A model generated the notes under the pieces. The model did no database searches. It was not told the DNA's origin and saw only the letters and a program-made list of their open reading frames with translations. Below, piece by piece: positions 28,109 through 38,800 of a stretch of 64,000 bases of DNA. A program made the translations under genes and the position numbers. The number at the start of each line of letters is the position of its first letter. Position 1 is the first letter of the stretch. Source of the DNA: Excoecaria cochinchinensis (Eukaryota > Streptophyta > Magnoliopsida > Malpighiales > Euphorbiaceae); contig CANTUQ010000007.1 of NCBI GenBank assembly GCA_947683425.1, positions 1,054,001 to 1,118,000 of the forward strand, read 5' to 3'.

Positions 28109-31100
28109 ATGGTTCAATTTTATTCAGGTTTATGTCTGCCTTCTGCTTCCAGTTCTCATCTCCTTCTTCAAGGTATACATTTCTCTCTCTTCATTCAACT
28201 TTATTATTATTTTTTTTATTAATTCCTCCATCTGAATTTTGATTTTCTGAATTTTAATTTGTATATGCTTTCAAATCAATTGATTTTCAATTAATAAAAT
28301 AAAATTTTTGAGGATTTGTAGGTATAGTTAAAAAATAGATGATGAAGCATATAAGATAACGTGATGCTATTCATATATATTTCTGCTAAAATTAATTTCT
28401 GATCTGGAATTGAATTTTTATGATGTAGAAAAATAAGTTTTTCGATCAAAAATATATTTTTAATTCAATGAGGAAGACAAGTTTTTGGTGTTTTTGTTTC
28501 TGAATCGTTTGTGATATTTAAATTATTGGTTAATTTTCTTCAATTCCATATTAAAGCAACAACTTAATTATTTTAAATCAGGAACTCTGCTAAATAAATT
28601 AGTCCAAAAATAACAATATTTTTTGAAATATTTCATTAGTTTTTGAATTTCTTATTAGAAATATAATTAAAAGTCTTAAAGGCCATTTTTTGCCATTAAA
28701 TTTCGCAAAGTGATTAGAAAATGACATTAAACCTTTTTTTTAATAGAAAAATATAATGATTTTTTTTGTTATTTTTACACTTAAATTTTAAAAACACAGA
28801 AAAAAATTGTCATTATTTTATATTGCAACCAATCACATAATTTGTTTTTTTTTTTAATTTAGAGATAACAAAAATCTATTTCAATAAGTTTAGTGACAAA
28901 AATTACCTATTATGAAAAATATATGGATCAAATCTTTCTATTTTGAAACTTTAGTGAAAAAAAAAAAAAGAAAAAGTTAATGGCATTTTCTAGGCATCTC
29001 AATTTCAAAGTGTTGGACGTTAAAAATTGAGTGAAAAGTTTGAATTTATTCCATAACTATCCCAAATATATATATATGTAAAATACACATGATATTTTTA
29101 TAACTGTAAAACTTGTTATTTATAAATGCAAATAAAAAAGAATAAAAACAAGATTTTTATTTTGCAGGTAACTTTGCAAGGGATAAAGCAGGAAAGAAAC
29201 AAGTAAATCAGGTCCTGAAAGGAACAAAGTATTGCAAGAAGCCCATGATTTGTTCCTTAACAAGGTCACATTGGTGTATAAATAGCAGGAAAAATGAGAA
29301 CTTATTGAGAAAAATAAATAAAATATTAAGGAAATATAATAATGATAGTAATAATATTCCAGCAACACTACAGAATGGGATTGCATCGAATAATAATCCC
29401 AAGGATTATTCAACAATTGAGAAACACTTAAATTCTTTATATCAATTTTCACGTCCTCATACTGTAATTGGCACTGTGAGTAATCCAATTTCTTAATTTA
29501 ATTACTCTTATTTAGATTAATTTTATTGCATAATTTTGATATATATTTTTTTTAATTATTGGCTTTATCAGATTATTGGAATAACTTCAGTTTCTCTTCT
29601 TCCGGTAGAAACAATTGCTGATCTCTCTCCCACATTTTTTATGGGACTGTTGAAGGTATTTTAGTGTTATGTTTGCATTGTGAATTTTTTTATAAAAAAA
29701 CTTAGTAATTTATATTTAATTTTGGAAAATTAACTCAGGCAATGGTACCATCAATCTTAATGAACATTTACGTGGTGGGATTGAATCAATTGTTCGATGT
29801 TGAAATTGACAAGGTAATTAAATATTCTCAATTTCATGACTGAATTGATAGAACATATATAATAAATATATGATATGATCAGTGTACTCTAAAGTTCTTA
29901 TTAGGAATTCTCGCCTATTATAAGAATGCAATTAAGTTACACATTAACTTGTGGGGTTATCGCCTATTATAAGCAATTTCTGTGGAATTGGAGTAATGAT
30001 GGTTTCCATGTTTATACATATAGGTGAACAAACCATATCTTCCGATTGCTTCCGGCAACTTCTCAATGGAAACTGGCATCGCCATTGTTTCTGCATCTTT
30101 GCTGATGGTAATTAAATAGATGGTAATTACATGTTAATATTTATTTTTAATTTAATATTTTCTTCAGAGTCTTGTCATGGGAGTTATGTTCCAATCTCCA
30201 CCACTTCTTGCTGCCCTCCTCATAAGTTTTTCACTTGGAAGTGCATATTCCATTGAAGTAAGTCCCTTTAATTCCCAATCACAATTCATATAAATTCATA
30301 ATATTGTAATCAATAAAATTGAGTTTCTAATTGAATTTGCAGCTCCCATTCCTGAGATGGAAGAGGCAAGCTTTTCTTGCTGCAAGTTGTATCCTGATTG
30401 TAAGAGCTATAGTTGTTCAACTAGCTTTCTTTATACACATTCAGGTATGAATTATTAATTATAATAATTAAACTCTCCCTTTTAAGGGAATTTAATTCCA
30501 TATCAATATTATTGCAGAAATTTGTTCTTGGTAAACCAATAGTTATTACCAGATCACTGTGGTTTGCAACTGCTTTCATGTGCTTTTTTGCTGCTGTTAT
30601 TGCACTATTCAAGGTAATACTAATTAATCAAACCCTAACCACATTTAACCAAACTTATTTAAATTATTAGTAATTAAATTTATTGCTATATTTTATTTCA
30701 ATAGGACATACCTGATGTAGATGGAGATAGAGATTTTGGGATTCAATCATTCAGCGTCCGTCTTGGCCAAGAAAGAGTATTTTGCTTTCTACCCTATAGA
30801 GAAAATAAAATAAGCTACTAGTAATCTTTTTTAAATTCTTAATTTAGGTTAATTACATTCATGTTTATTGTTTTTCTCTCCTAGATTGAATAAATTGAGT
30901 CGGTGGATGAATGAAAATGCATATAACTAACAATAATTAGAGAATGTATAGGTGTTTGGGCTATGCGTTAAAATGCTGCTATTGGCGTATGGTGCAGCTG
31001 TGATGGTCGGAGCTTCTTCTTCTTCCTCTCCTAATTTTCTACCAGCCAAGCTTGTCACAGTAAGCGAAATTATTTGTAGAATTTCTGTAAAAAATTGATT

Positions 31101-31414
31101 GTTCCATGCTATTTAATAATTGATTTTCTATAATTTACATGATGTTGCAAAAAGCTTTCCTATTTAAATGAAAATTGGTTGAATGGGTGCAGATATTAGG
31201 GCACAGCACATTGGCATTGATATTGTGGATGAAAGCACAATCTGTTGACCTCACCACCAAAGACTCTATCACTTCTTTTTATATGTTCATATGGAAGGCA
31301 AGTGGTTAATTAATCTATTATTTCATTTATATTAAAATTTAAAATTATCTAATTAATTAATTTCCTTTGCAGTTATTCTACGTGGAATATTTCCTTATTC
31401 CATTTGTACGTTGA
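28109..31414 (+). CDS. Plastid UbiA-type aromatic prenyltransferase, homogentisate-prenyltransferase-like
   Basis: Twelve exons: 28109-28172, 29168-29475, 29572-29655, 29739-29813, 30024-30107, 30168-30257, 30343-30444, 30518-30613, 30705-30776, 30952-31059, 31193-31297, 31373-31414, giving 409 residues. Both catalytic Asp-rich motifs are intact: NQLFDVEIDK (168-177; Asp172, Asp176) and KDIPDVDGD (301-309). Residues about 125-409 form the multi-spanning membrane core that transfers a prenyl chain from a prenyl diphosphate to an aromatic acceptor. Residues 1 to about 100 are basic and Asn/Ser/Lys-rich, consistent with a plastid transit peptide. The family includes tocopherol-making VTE2 and specialised enzymes that prenylate flavonoids, coumarins, stilbenoids or phenolic acids. 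The substrate cannot be read from sequence. Every exon junction is GT-AG except intron 11 (GC-AG). The ATG at 28109 has the better context (AAAATGG); an in-frame ATG at 28085 would add 8 residues. Confidence 0.93.
31298..31372 (+). other. GC-AG intron (intron 11 of the prenyltransferase)
   Basis: The exon ends TGGAAG and the intron begins GCAAGT, with acceptor TTTGCAG at 31372. A GT donor is absent here, and translation across this junction (FIWK then LFYVEYFLIPF) is what the family requires. GC donors with an otherwise strong AAG|GCAAGT context are a known minor U2 class. Confidence 0.85.
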
Positions 31415-32690
31415 GAAGTATACATGCATGTGTAAGATAATGGTGTTTCCAAGGATCCTGCTCTTTCGCCTTCTTACCATCCTTGATCAGAAAACTGTTC
31501 ACTCCAATCCAATTTTCTTTGTTTTTATATTACATAACCTGTTCTTCGTTTTAGCTTTGCTCTTTATTTTCATTTTCGCTTTTATAATAGCTGGGGTATC
31601 TGATAAGTCCATCCATAAATTTTACGGATTTTGAACATGCATTTTATTACGTAAAAACATTCATTTTATTACGTAAATCTAGTCCGATCAAAAGTCTAGA
31701 TGGGCTTGAGCTTTGCATATAAAAATGGCTCAGTCCAAACCCGAAGATGGACAAGTCTAGTAATAGTAACAATCCGAATCTAAATTTTACTGGTCCGATA
31801 AATTAGGATATTTTGCACTAAGACTCACAAAAGGGATAAAAATGTTTTATTTTAAGTATTTAAAAATGACGCTTGATAACGCCCTTTACCATTTTGGGCC
31901 TAAGCCTAGAGTGAAGCCCAAATCCAGTCTAAAAGAAGCCCATATTGGGTTACAACGGACTGAGTACCAAATTTTCTTATCTAACAAATTTGAGTGACAT
32001 CTGACATGGATCTTATAAACTTGCAGCATGTTCAATCACCGAACAACAAGCCATTCACTGTAGTCGAGATCCCCAGTGGAAAACCCGAATATCCGATGCT
32101 TATATAAACTTCAACCTCCAGAGACATTGGACATCAAATAATTTACTTCTCTTTGTACTCTCTCCCCTTCAGTTCTTTGTTATATTGTAACTACTTGTTT
32201 AGTCATGGGAGATTAATTTTCGACCAAATCCAAGAAATTTCTCTACTATTAGTGTTACAAGTTATCAAAACTACTTAACCAATCGGACTTTCTGTCAACC
32301 TAAGCTACCAGTAATCCAAAATCCTATTTTCCATTCACACAATTATCACCGAGTACTTGAATTTGAGACATATGATAAAGTAAAAATGAACCGCTATTTT
32401 TTGATATTATTTCTAACTTTTTTTTCTAGGGAGAATTTTTAATTATAAAATTTTCGAACGTGACAACTAAAGTTTGGAAAACAAATGTAATGCATGCTAG
32501 TTGAATTTAACGATTTAAATCAATAAAAAATATTTGGACTTTGTAAATTGCGAAATTGCTTACAGTAAATATCATTGTCATCACAACAACCACGGTATCA
32601 ATTGACAAAAGAAATAATCAATTATATTTTGAGAAACAATAAAGAATTATTAATGTGCCATGACAAAAATATTTTAATGAAGAATTATTA
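31415..32690. other. Downstream region of the prenyltransferase with a possible decayed LTR
   Basis: This is probably 3' UTR at first. At about 31900-32250 there is a moderately GC-rich block with GCTTATATAAACTTCAACC (TATA near 32100) followed by a CT-rich leader containing TTACTTCTCTTTGTACTCTC. The layout resembles the U3-R part of an LTR, or a promoter lacking a recognisable gene. No coding sequence follows. Confidence in the LTR reading is low. Confidence 0.35.
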
Positions 32691-32848
32691 AATAGTAACG
32701 GAGTTAAAGACGCAATGCAACTCTCCAATAAAGTGAAATTTCATATCCGAGGTAGCGCCAAAGGCACCGGATTGACACGTGGCCAACCCGTCAGCGCCAC
32801 GTAAATCATTAACTCTTAGTAAGTATTGTGTGCAAAAATAATCAAATA

Positions 32849-32880
32849 TTAACATTAACCCGCTAATGGGTTAATGTTAA
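32849..32880. repeat. Palindrome copy 1 (imperfect centre)
   Basis: A 32-bp inverted repeat, arm TTAACATTAACCCGCT, in which the centre reads CGCTAATGGG instead of CGCTAGCGGG. It lies in the left arm of the inverted element. Confidence 0.8.
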
Positions 32881-32944
32881 ATATTTTATACTACTCTATC
32901 TTTTATAAATTACAAAAAATAATGTATGCAAAAGTAATTAAATA

Positions 32945-32976
32945 TTAATATTAACCCGCTAGTGGGTCAATGTTAA
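32945..32976. repeat. Palindrome copy 2 (degenerate)
   Basis: Same 32-bp motif with several substitutions (TTAATATTAACCCGCT, then AGTGGGTCAATGTTAA). Confidence 0.75.
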
Positions 32977-33313
32977 ATATCTTATACTATTCTATCTTTT
33001 ATAAGTTATAAAAAATACCAGTAATTTTGTATAAATACTAAACTTTTTTTGTCTATAAATTATCATATCTACTTTTTGTTCATTTTGTGCTATATCTGAT
33101 TTGGATTTTGAAGAGAGATCGTTGGTTTAACATCAGGCTTTAGGCTTGATAAAATTGATGAATTTGGCATCAAAAAAGTCATATATGATTTATTCTTGTA
33201 ATTGCAAAGAAAATCATGCATTGCTAATTTATCAGTGTAATTTTATGCCGTACAACTTTCAAAATGAAATTGATAAAATGGATTTTAACACTATGTGTAA
33301 AAATAATCAAATA

Positions 33314-33345
33314 TTAACATTAACCCACTAGCGGGTTAATGTTAA
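33314..33345. repeat. Palindrome copy 3 (one mismatch)
   Basis: Same 32-bp motif with one arm mismatch (CCCACT against AGCGGG). Confidence 0.8.
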
Positions 33346-33539
33346 ATGTTTTATACTATTCTCTCTTTTATAAACTATAAAAAAACATCAGTAATTTTGC
33401 ATAAAACACTAAACTTTTTTTGTCTATAAGTTATCATATCTACTTTTTGTTCATTTTGTGCTATATTTGATTTGGATTTTGAAAAAAGATCATTAGTTTG
33501 ACATCAGGCTTTAGGTTTAAAAAAATTGACGAATTTGGG

Positions 33540-34025
33540 ATCAAAATTGTCATATCTGATTTATGCTCGTAATTGCAAAGAAAATCATGTATTGCTAATT
33601 CATCAGTGCAATTTCATGCTGTATAACTTTGAAAATGGAATTGACAAAATAAATTTTGTATAACTTTGAAAATGGAATTGACAAAATAAATTTTAACACT
33701 GTGTATAAAAGTAAACAAATAGGAAGAAGATTTCATCGATGCCTAAATTTTCTGGTTGATGTAAGTTGTAATGGTTACATTGGTTGTCTATTCAACTATG
33801 CTCTACATTTTGATAATTTTTTTTTTGTGTTTTCTTTGTTTTATTAGTATAATATTTGCATAACATATGGATTGCAAGTTCTTTCGATGGAAAGATGGTG
33901 AAATGCCTCCAAGAGTAGCTAATGTGATAAATAAGCTAAAGAGAGAGAATAGGTATATCAAAAGAATGTGCAATATGGGAGGAGATTATGATCTTCAATT
34001 GTCCGAAATACAGAGACAAATGTAA
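33540..34025 (+). pseudogene. Broken GRF-type zinc-finger gene within the inverted element
   Basis: Pieces of the GRF-type zinc-finger pattern (CxC, then GRxFxxC, then CxFFxW) are visible in order: NCKENHVLLIHQC, GRRFHRCLNF (about 33720-33752) and MDCKFFRWKDGEMPPR (from 33867) followed by VANVINKLKRENRYIKRM. The parts are not in one open frame: an in-frame stop lies just before the last piece and a 37-bp tandem duplication interrupts the first. A donor-like GTAAGT follows GRRFHRCLNFLVD, but I found no acceptor that restores the frame. GRF-type domains are commonly amplified with plant transposons. I call it a pseudogene; an unusual intron cannot be excluded. Confidence 0.4.
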
Positions 34026-34329
34026 AGTATAAGGAATAATGAAATGACTTGTGAAAGAGATAACAACAAAATGAAGTAGAAATATAGAGTTTGCTTAATA
34101 TTATTGTGTATTACTCGGTTTCTGGTTGTTCCAATGCTGTTATTGTAGGAGTTATTAGTGTCAATGTTATGGGTGATGAATTAAATTGTAAATTATGATA
34201 AATTGAATGGAATGAAATGTTCTGATACGTTATTCTATATTAATATTTTTGTAGCATATAAAAGTTTAGTGTTTATACAAAATTACTGATGTTTTTTGTA
34301 GCTTATAAAAGTAGAGTAGTATAAGACAT

Positions 34330-34361
34330 TTAACATTAACCCGCTAGCGGGTTAATGTTAA
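34330..34361. repeat. Palindrome copy 4 (perfect 32-bp)
   Basis: Arms TTAACATTAACCCGCT and AGCGGGTTAATGTTAA are exact reverse complements with no spacer. Confidence 0.95.
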
Positions 34362-34752
34362 TATTTGATTACTTTTGCACACAGTGCTTACTGAGGTGGA
34401 TTAATGTTAATATTTGATTACTTTTGCACACAGTGCTTACTGAGGGTTAATGGCTTACGTGGCGTTGACGTGTCAATTACGTATCAATCACCACACGCCA
34501 CGTCACATTGACACATCCCATGTGTACACCACGTTAACGTCGTTACCACTTCCCTTCATAGCAGCTAAACGGAGGATTATAAGTCAATGTTATGGGTGAT
34601 GAATTAAATTGTAAATTATGATAAATTGAATGGAATGAAATGTTCCGATACGTTATTCTATATTAATGTTTTTGTATCATATAAAAGTTTAGTGTTTATA
34701 CAAAATTACTGATGTTTTTTGTAGCTTATAAAAGTAGAGTAGTATAAGACAT

Positions 34753-34784
34753 TTAACATTAACCCGCTAGCGGGTTAATGTTAA
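34753..34784. repeat. Palindrome copy 5 (perfect 32-bp)
   Basis: Identical to copy 4 and exactly 423 bp downstream of it. Confidence 0.95.
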
Positions 34785-34848
34785 TATTTGATTACTTTTG
34801 CACACAGTATTTTTTGTAGTTTATAAGAGATAGAATAGTATAAGGCAT

Positions 34849-34863
34849 TTAACATTAACCCGC
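34849..34863. repeat. Half palindrome (right arm lost)
   Basis: TTAACATTAACCCGC is followed directly by AATATTTGATT, the sequence that normally follows the complete palindrome. The missing part is essentially the right arm, as expected from deletion at a hairpin. Confidence 0.8.
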
Positions 34864-35108
34864 AATATTTGATTATTTTTGCACACAGTGTTTACTGAGG
34901 TGGATTAATGTTAATATTTGATTACTTTTGCACACAGTGCTTATTGAGAGTTAATGGCTTACGTGGCGTTGACGTGTCAGTTACGTATCAATCACCACAC
35001 GCCACGTCACATTGACACATTCCATGTGTACATCACGTCAACGTCGTTACAACTTCCCTTCATAGCAGCTAAACGGATGATTATATTTGACCAGATTTTG
35101 TAAGTTTA

Positions 35109-35290
35109 AAAGTATTTTTGCTCTCGAATAAGGGTATTTTTGCTCTAAAAAAAACGATAGGGGCATATCAACTCCTTTCGAATAAGGGTATTTTTGCTCT
35201 AAAAAAAACGATAGGGGCATATCAGCTCCTTTCGAATAAGGGTATTTTTGCTCTAAAAAAAATGATAGGGGCATATCAGCTCCTTTCGTA
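35109..35290. repeat. 54-bp minisatellite, three full units plus partial ends
   Basis: The unit start CGAATAAGGGTATTTTTGC occurs at 35125, 35179 and 35233, spaced exactly 54 bp. Units differ at only one to three bases. Because 54 is a multiple of three, open frames run through on both strands and repeat an 18-residue block; this is a by-product of unit length, not evidence of a protein. It lies about 600-750 bp upstream of the aminotransferase. Confidence 0.92.
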
Positions 35291-35620
35291 CAAGTATAGT
35301 AGCAAAATAGTACATTTTTCCTAAAATTAAACTTAAGCAGGTAAAGGCCCAATAACAACAAGAGAAATGGGGCCGCGAACCGAGAACACCATGTGAAAAA
35401 TTAACCACAGCTCCATTAAAGACTAAAATGACTAATCTACCCTTAAATAAACGACTTTATTACAAAGAAGCACAGTGGCACCAGTCACCATTTCAGAGCC
35501 TTTAGCTAAATCCTTCGCATAACGACCACAATCAACCTGGCAAGTTTAGCCCATTGATTGGATCCATCGCCCACACCTACTTTCTCAATTCATCGGTGTC
35601 ATCGAGGGCGCCCAGCACCG

Positions 35621-35669
35621 GTAATTCAACAACGATTTTTTCAGGTCGATGAGACCATTAGCTTTTATT

Positions 35670-35717
<48 letters not shown>

Positions 35718-35861
35718 CTTCTATAATTTCTTGAATCCTAATCGCCTGTTTTAATAGAGCACACTGTTTCTGTATCATTATGTATGTAGCTGCTTGATTT
35801 CTTGTTCCGCAGTTGAAATACATAGTCTGATAATAGCTTAACTGTGTAATTCTTGATTCAG
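35621..35861 (+). other. Inferred 5'-UTR intron of the aspartate aminotransferase, containing a (TTA)n tract
   Basis: A donor-like CACCG|GTAATT at 35621 and an acceptor TTCTTGATTCAG at 35861, two bases before the ATG, would define a 241-bp leader intron. A (TTA)n microsatellite of about 45 bp (about 35671-35716) lies inside it. Transcript data are needed to confirm. Confidence 0.45.
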
Positions 35862-35863
35862 AT

Positions 35864-38800
35864 ATGGCTTCTTCATTGCTTTCTTTAGCGTCTCCTTCTT
35901 CTTCTTCTTCTTCTCTCTCAATACATGACACTCTTAAGGTAACTCTTCAATTCCGATTCTTTCTGCTTCCTTTTTATTGGGAATATGAAGATTAGTATTT
36001 GGTTGCTCAAAAAAATTAAACTTTTGTTGATTTTCGCGCATCCGGCATTCGACTGTGATGGTTTTTTTTATTGAAGTGAAGTTAGTAAGAGTTACGAATT
36101 TTCTTTTTTTTTTTTTGTATTTTTCATGGCAACCAAATGGATGTTTTATGGTGGATCATGCAGGGAAACACGAGGCTTGGAAGTGGCAGTGTGAAGACAT
36201 GGTTTAAAAAGGAGAAAGCTAATCCCTTTATGAAGACTAAGGTATGGTGCATTTATTTATTGGCATTTCAGCTTAAAATGTTGATTATGTAATCTGATCT
36301 TAGCTTGCTTATTTTGTACTCTTATTTAAATTTTGGGATTTTGCACTTGTGCTTAATGGTCAGAATAGGATTGTGAAATTCTGCTTAAAACTTATTCATT
36401 TTCTCCTGATTTTGATATTATCAAACTTTATAAGCACTGAATGAACTCTGGTTCGAATGTTCTGCTCAACACTGTAGCTTTTTGGGTTTACATGGATTTG
36501 ATCTTGTAGGGGATATTACAGTTTTGAGCACTAGGATTTTTTTTTGCGTCGAGATCTGAGTTTGTTGTTTTTTTATTATCAGTCTTCTGGCCGGATATGT
36601 ATGACTGTTTCAGTCAATGTGTCTCGTTTTGAGGGTATAACTATGGCTCCCCCAGATCCAATTCTTGGAGTTTCTGAAGCTTTTAAAGCAGATACAGATG
36701 CAAAGAAGCTCAACCTTGGTGTTGGGGCTTACCGAACTGAAGAGCTAAACCCTTACGTGCTTGAAGTTGTTAAGAAGGTCAGCGCTTTCTTTTTCTCTGA
36801 CAATTTGTCACCAAAAGTCTGGCTTTCTGCCTTATTTATGATGGGAATTCTTCTTTGACGACAAGATAGCATTTGTATTATTGAGACCTTTTTGTTTTTG
36901 TAGGCTGAGAATCTTATGTTGGAGAGGGGTGACAATAAAGAGGTATCTAAATATGCTCAAATGTTTGGCTTATCTTAACTTATGTACGTATGTTTATCTA
37001 ACTTGCCCCATATTGATTGTGTTATTAGTACCTCCCAATCGAAGGTTTGGCTGCATTCAATAAGGTGACTGCAGAGCTAATGTTTGGCGATGACAACCCA
37101 GTGATAAAGCAGCAAAGAGTACGTCTGGACATAGACCTTTTGCATATTTTAAAAGAAATTAACTTTTATTCCCTCTTATGAAGGGTTTATTCCGAACATA
37201 ATTCTGATACTTAGGTTTCCAAGTTTTGTAAACAATTTCCAGGTTGCAACCGTCCAGGGTCTTTCAGGCACCGGTTCTCTTCGATTGGCTGCTGCTCTGA
37301 TTGAGAGATATTTTCCGGGAGCAAAAGTTCTGATATCATCTCCAACTTGGGGTGTGTGATGGGATTCACATGTTTCTCGATATGCTTTGTATCCAGAGTT
37401 CCATATTCTAACCGCCTTTATCATTTTGCAGGTAATCACAAGAATATTTTCAATGATGCTAGAGTCCCATGGTCTGAGTACCGATATTATGATCCCAAGA
37501 CAGTTGGTTTGGATTTTGAGGGAATGATATCAGACATTAAGGTTAGATCTTTGAGCAGTAGTATTAAATTTGAATACTTCTGACTGATTTGTTGCTGATC
37601 TACTGGGATTGCAATCCTAATGCTGAATGAACTTAATGTTGGCAAATCATTCAGTACATTCTTCTCTTATTTATAACTTACAAAGATATTTTGCTGTCTC
37701 TCTCTATCAACTGAGGTTGCATGCTAATGATATGCTACACAGTGCTGTGACATTAGAACCCACAGATGAACCACAATAAATTGAAAAAATAAAAGAATCC
37801 CGAAGACATGCCAATATGAGATAATCATATGCAGGAAATCGATATATTTGCTTTCTTCTTAGTTATCTGTTGATAATCTCAATTCTACAATAAAACATGC
37901 CTCTATTTCATGTATTGGTTTTCACTGCAGGCTGCCCCTGAAGGATCATTTATTTTGCTCCATGGCTGTGCTCACAACCCAACAGGAATTGACCCAACTC
38001 CTGAACAGTGGGAAAATATTGCTGATGTTATTCAAGAGAAGAACCATATTCCATTTTTTGATGTTGCATACCAGGTTTGCATTACATCATTTGAGCTCCA
38101 GCATTGTTTTTTTTTTTTGTTTTTTTTGCTGAAGTAAAAATATATGAACTGTGATGTGAATGAGCATTTGTTTGTGAGTGGTTTGGTTCTTTAACATCAT
38201 TGAAAAATTGCTTAATTCCAGATTTTTATGTTCTTTAGGGATTTGCTAGTGGAAGCCTTGATGCTGATGCATCATCAGTGAGGTTGTTTGCTGCACGTGG
38301 AATGGAGGTTCTGGTAGCTCAGTCATATAGCAAAAATTTGGGTTTATATGCAGAAAGGATCGGGGCAATCAACGTTGTCTGCTCATCAGCGGATGCTGCA
38401 GCAAGGTGCAGTAGACCATCGCACTATGTTATGATTGCTCACTTCTCGGTTGAGGTTGACATAGCACTTCCAGTATTTAAAGTACCCACTTCATTTGTTT
38501 TCCTTAAATTTTCAGGGTTAAGAGCCAACTGAAGAGGCTTGCACGACCAATGTACTCAAATCCTCCAGTTCATGGGGCTAGAATTGTGGCCAATGTTGTT
38601 GGTGATCCAACTCTCTTCAATGAATGGAAGGCAGAGATGGAAATGATGGCTGGAAGGATAAAAGGCGTGAGGCAGAAATTATATGATTGCCTCATAGCAA
38701 AAGATAAGAGCGGCAAAGATTGGTCTTTCATACTGAAGCAGATTGGCATGTTCTCATTCACAGGCTTAAACAAAGCTCAGGTAATTGCCCTGGACTTTTG

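Larger units (their letters stand above)
32700..35085. mobile_element. Rearranged long-terminal-inverted-repeat element (Mutator-like?) with recurring palindrome
   Basis: Sequence near 32790-32890 (GCGCCACGTAAATCATTAAC, AGTAAGTATTGTGTGCAAAA, ATCAAATATTAACATT) recurs as its reverse complement near 34330-34470 and again near 34750-34970 (TTTGCACACAGTGCTTACTG, GGCTTACGTGGCGTTGACG). The inverted arms extend over 150 bp, as in many Mutator-like elements. The right arm is tandemly duplicated (34161 and 34584 start equivalent sequence, 423 bp apart; both copies end CTTCATAGCAGCTAAACGGA). Internal sequence is also duplicated (about 32940-33290 versus 33300-33700). Exact ends and a 9-11 bp target duplication were not found. 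A relic of a GRF zinc-finger gene lies inside. Confidence 0.65.
34161..35085. repeat. Tandem duplication of the right arm of the inverted element
   Basis: TCAATGTTATGGGTGATGAA starts both copies (34161 and 34584). The first copy ends at about 34580, and the second at about 35085 because it carries an extra partial unit with a half palindrome. The two copies are nearly identical, which suggests a recent duplication. Confidence 0.85.

Noticed and set aside
35047..35361. Open frames on both strands with an 18-residue repeat
   Set aside because: A direct consequence of the 54-bp minisatellite; both strands are open, and there is no promoter or conserved start.
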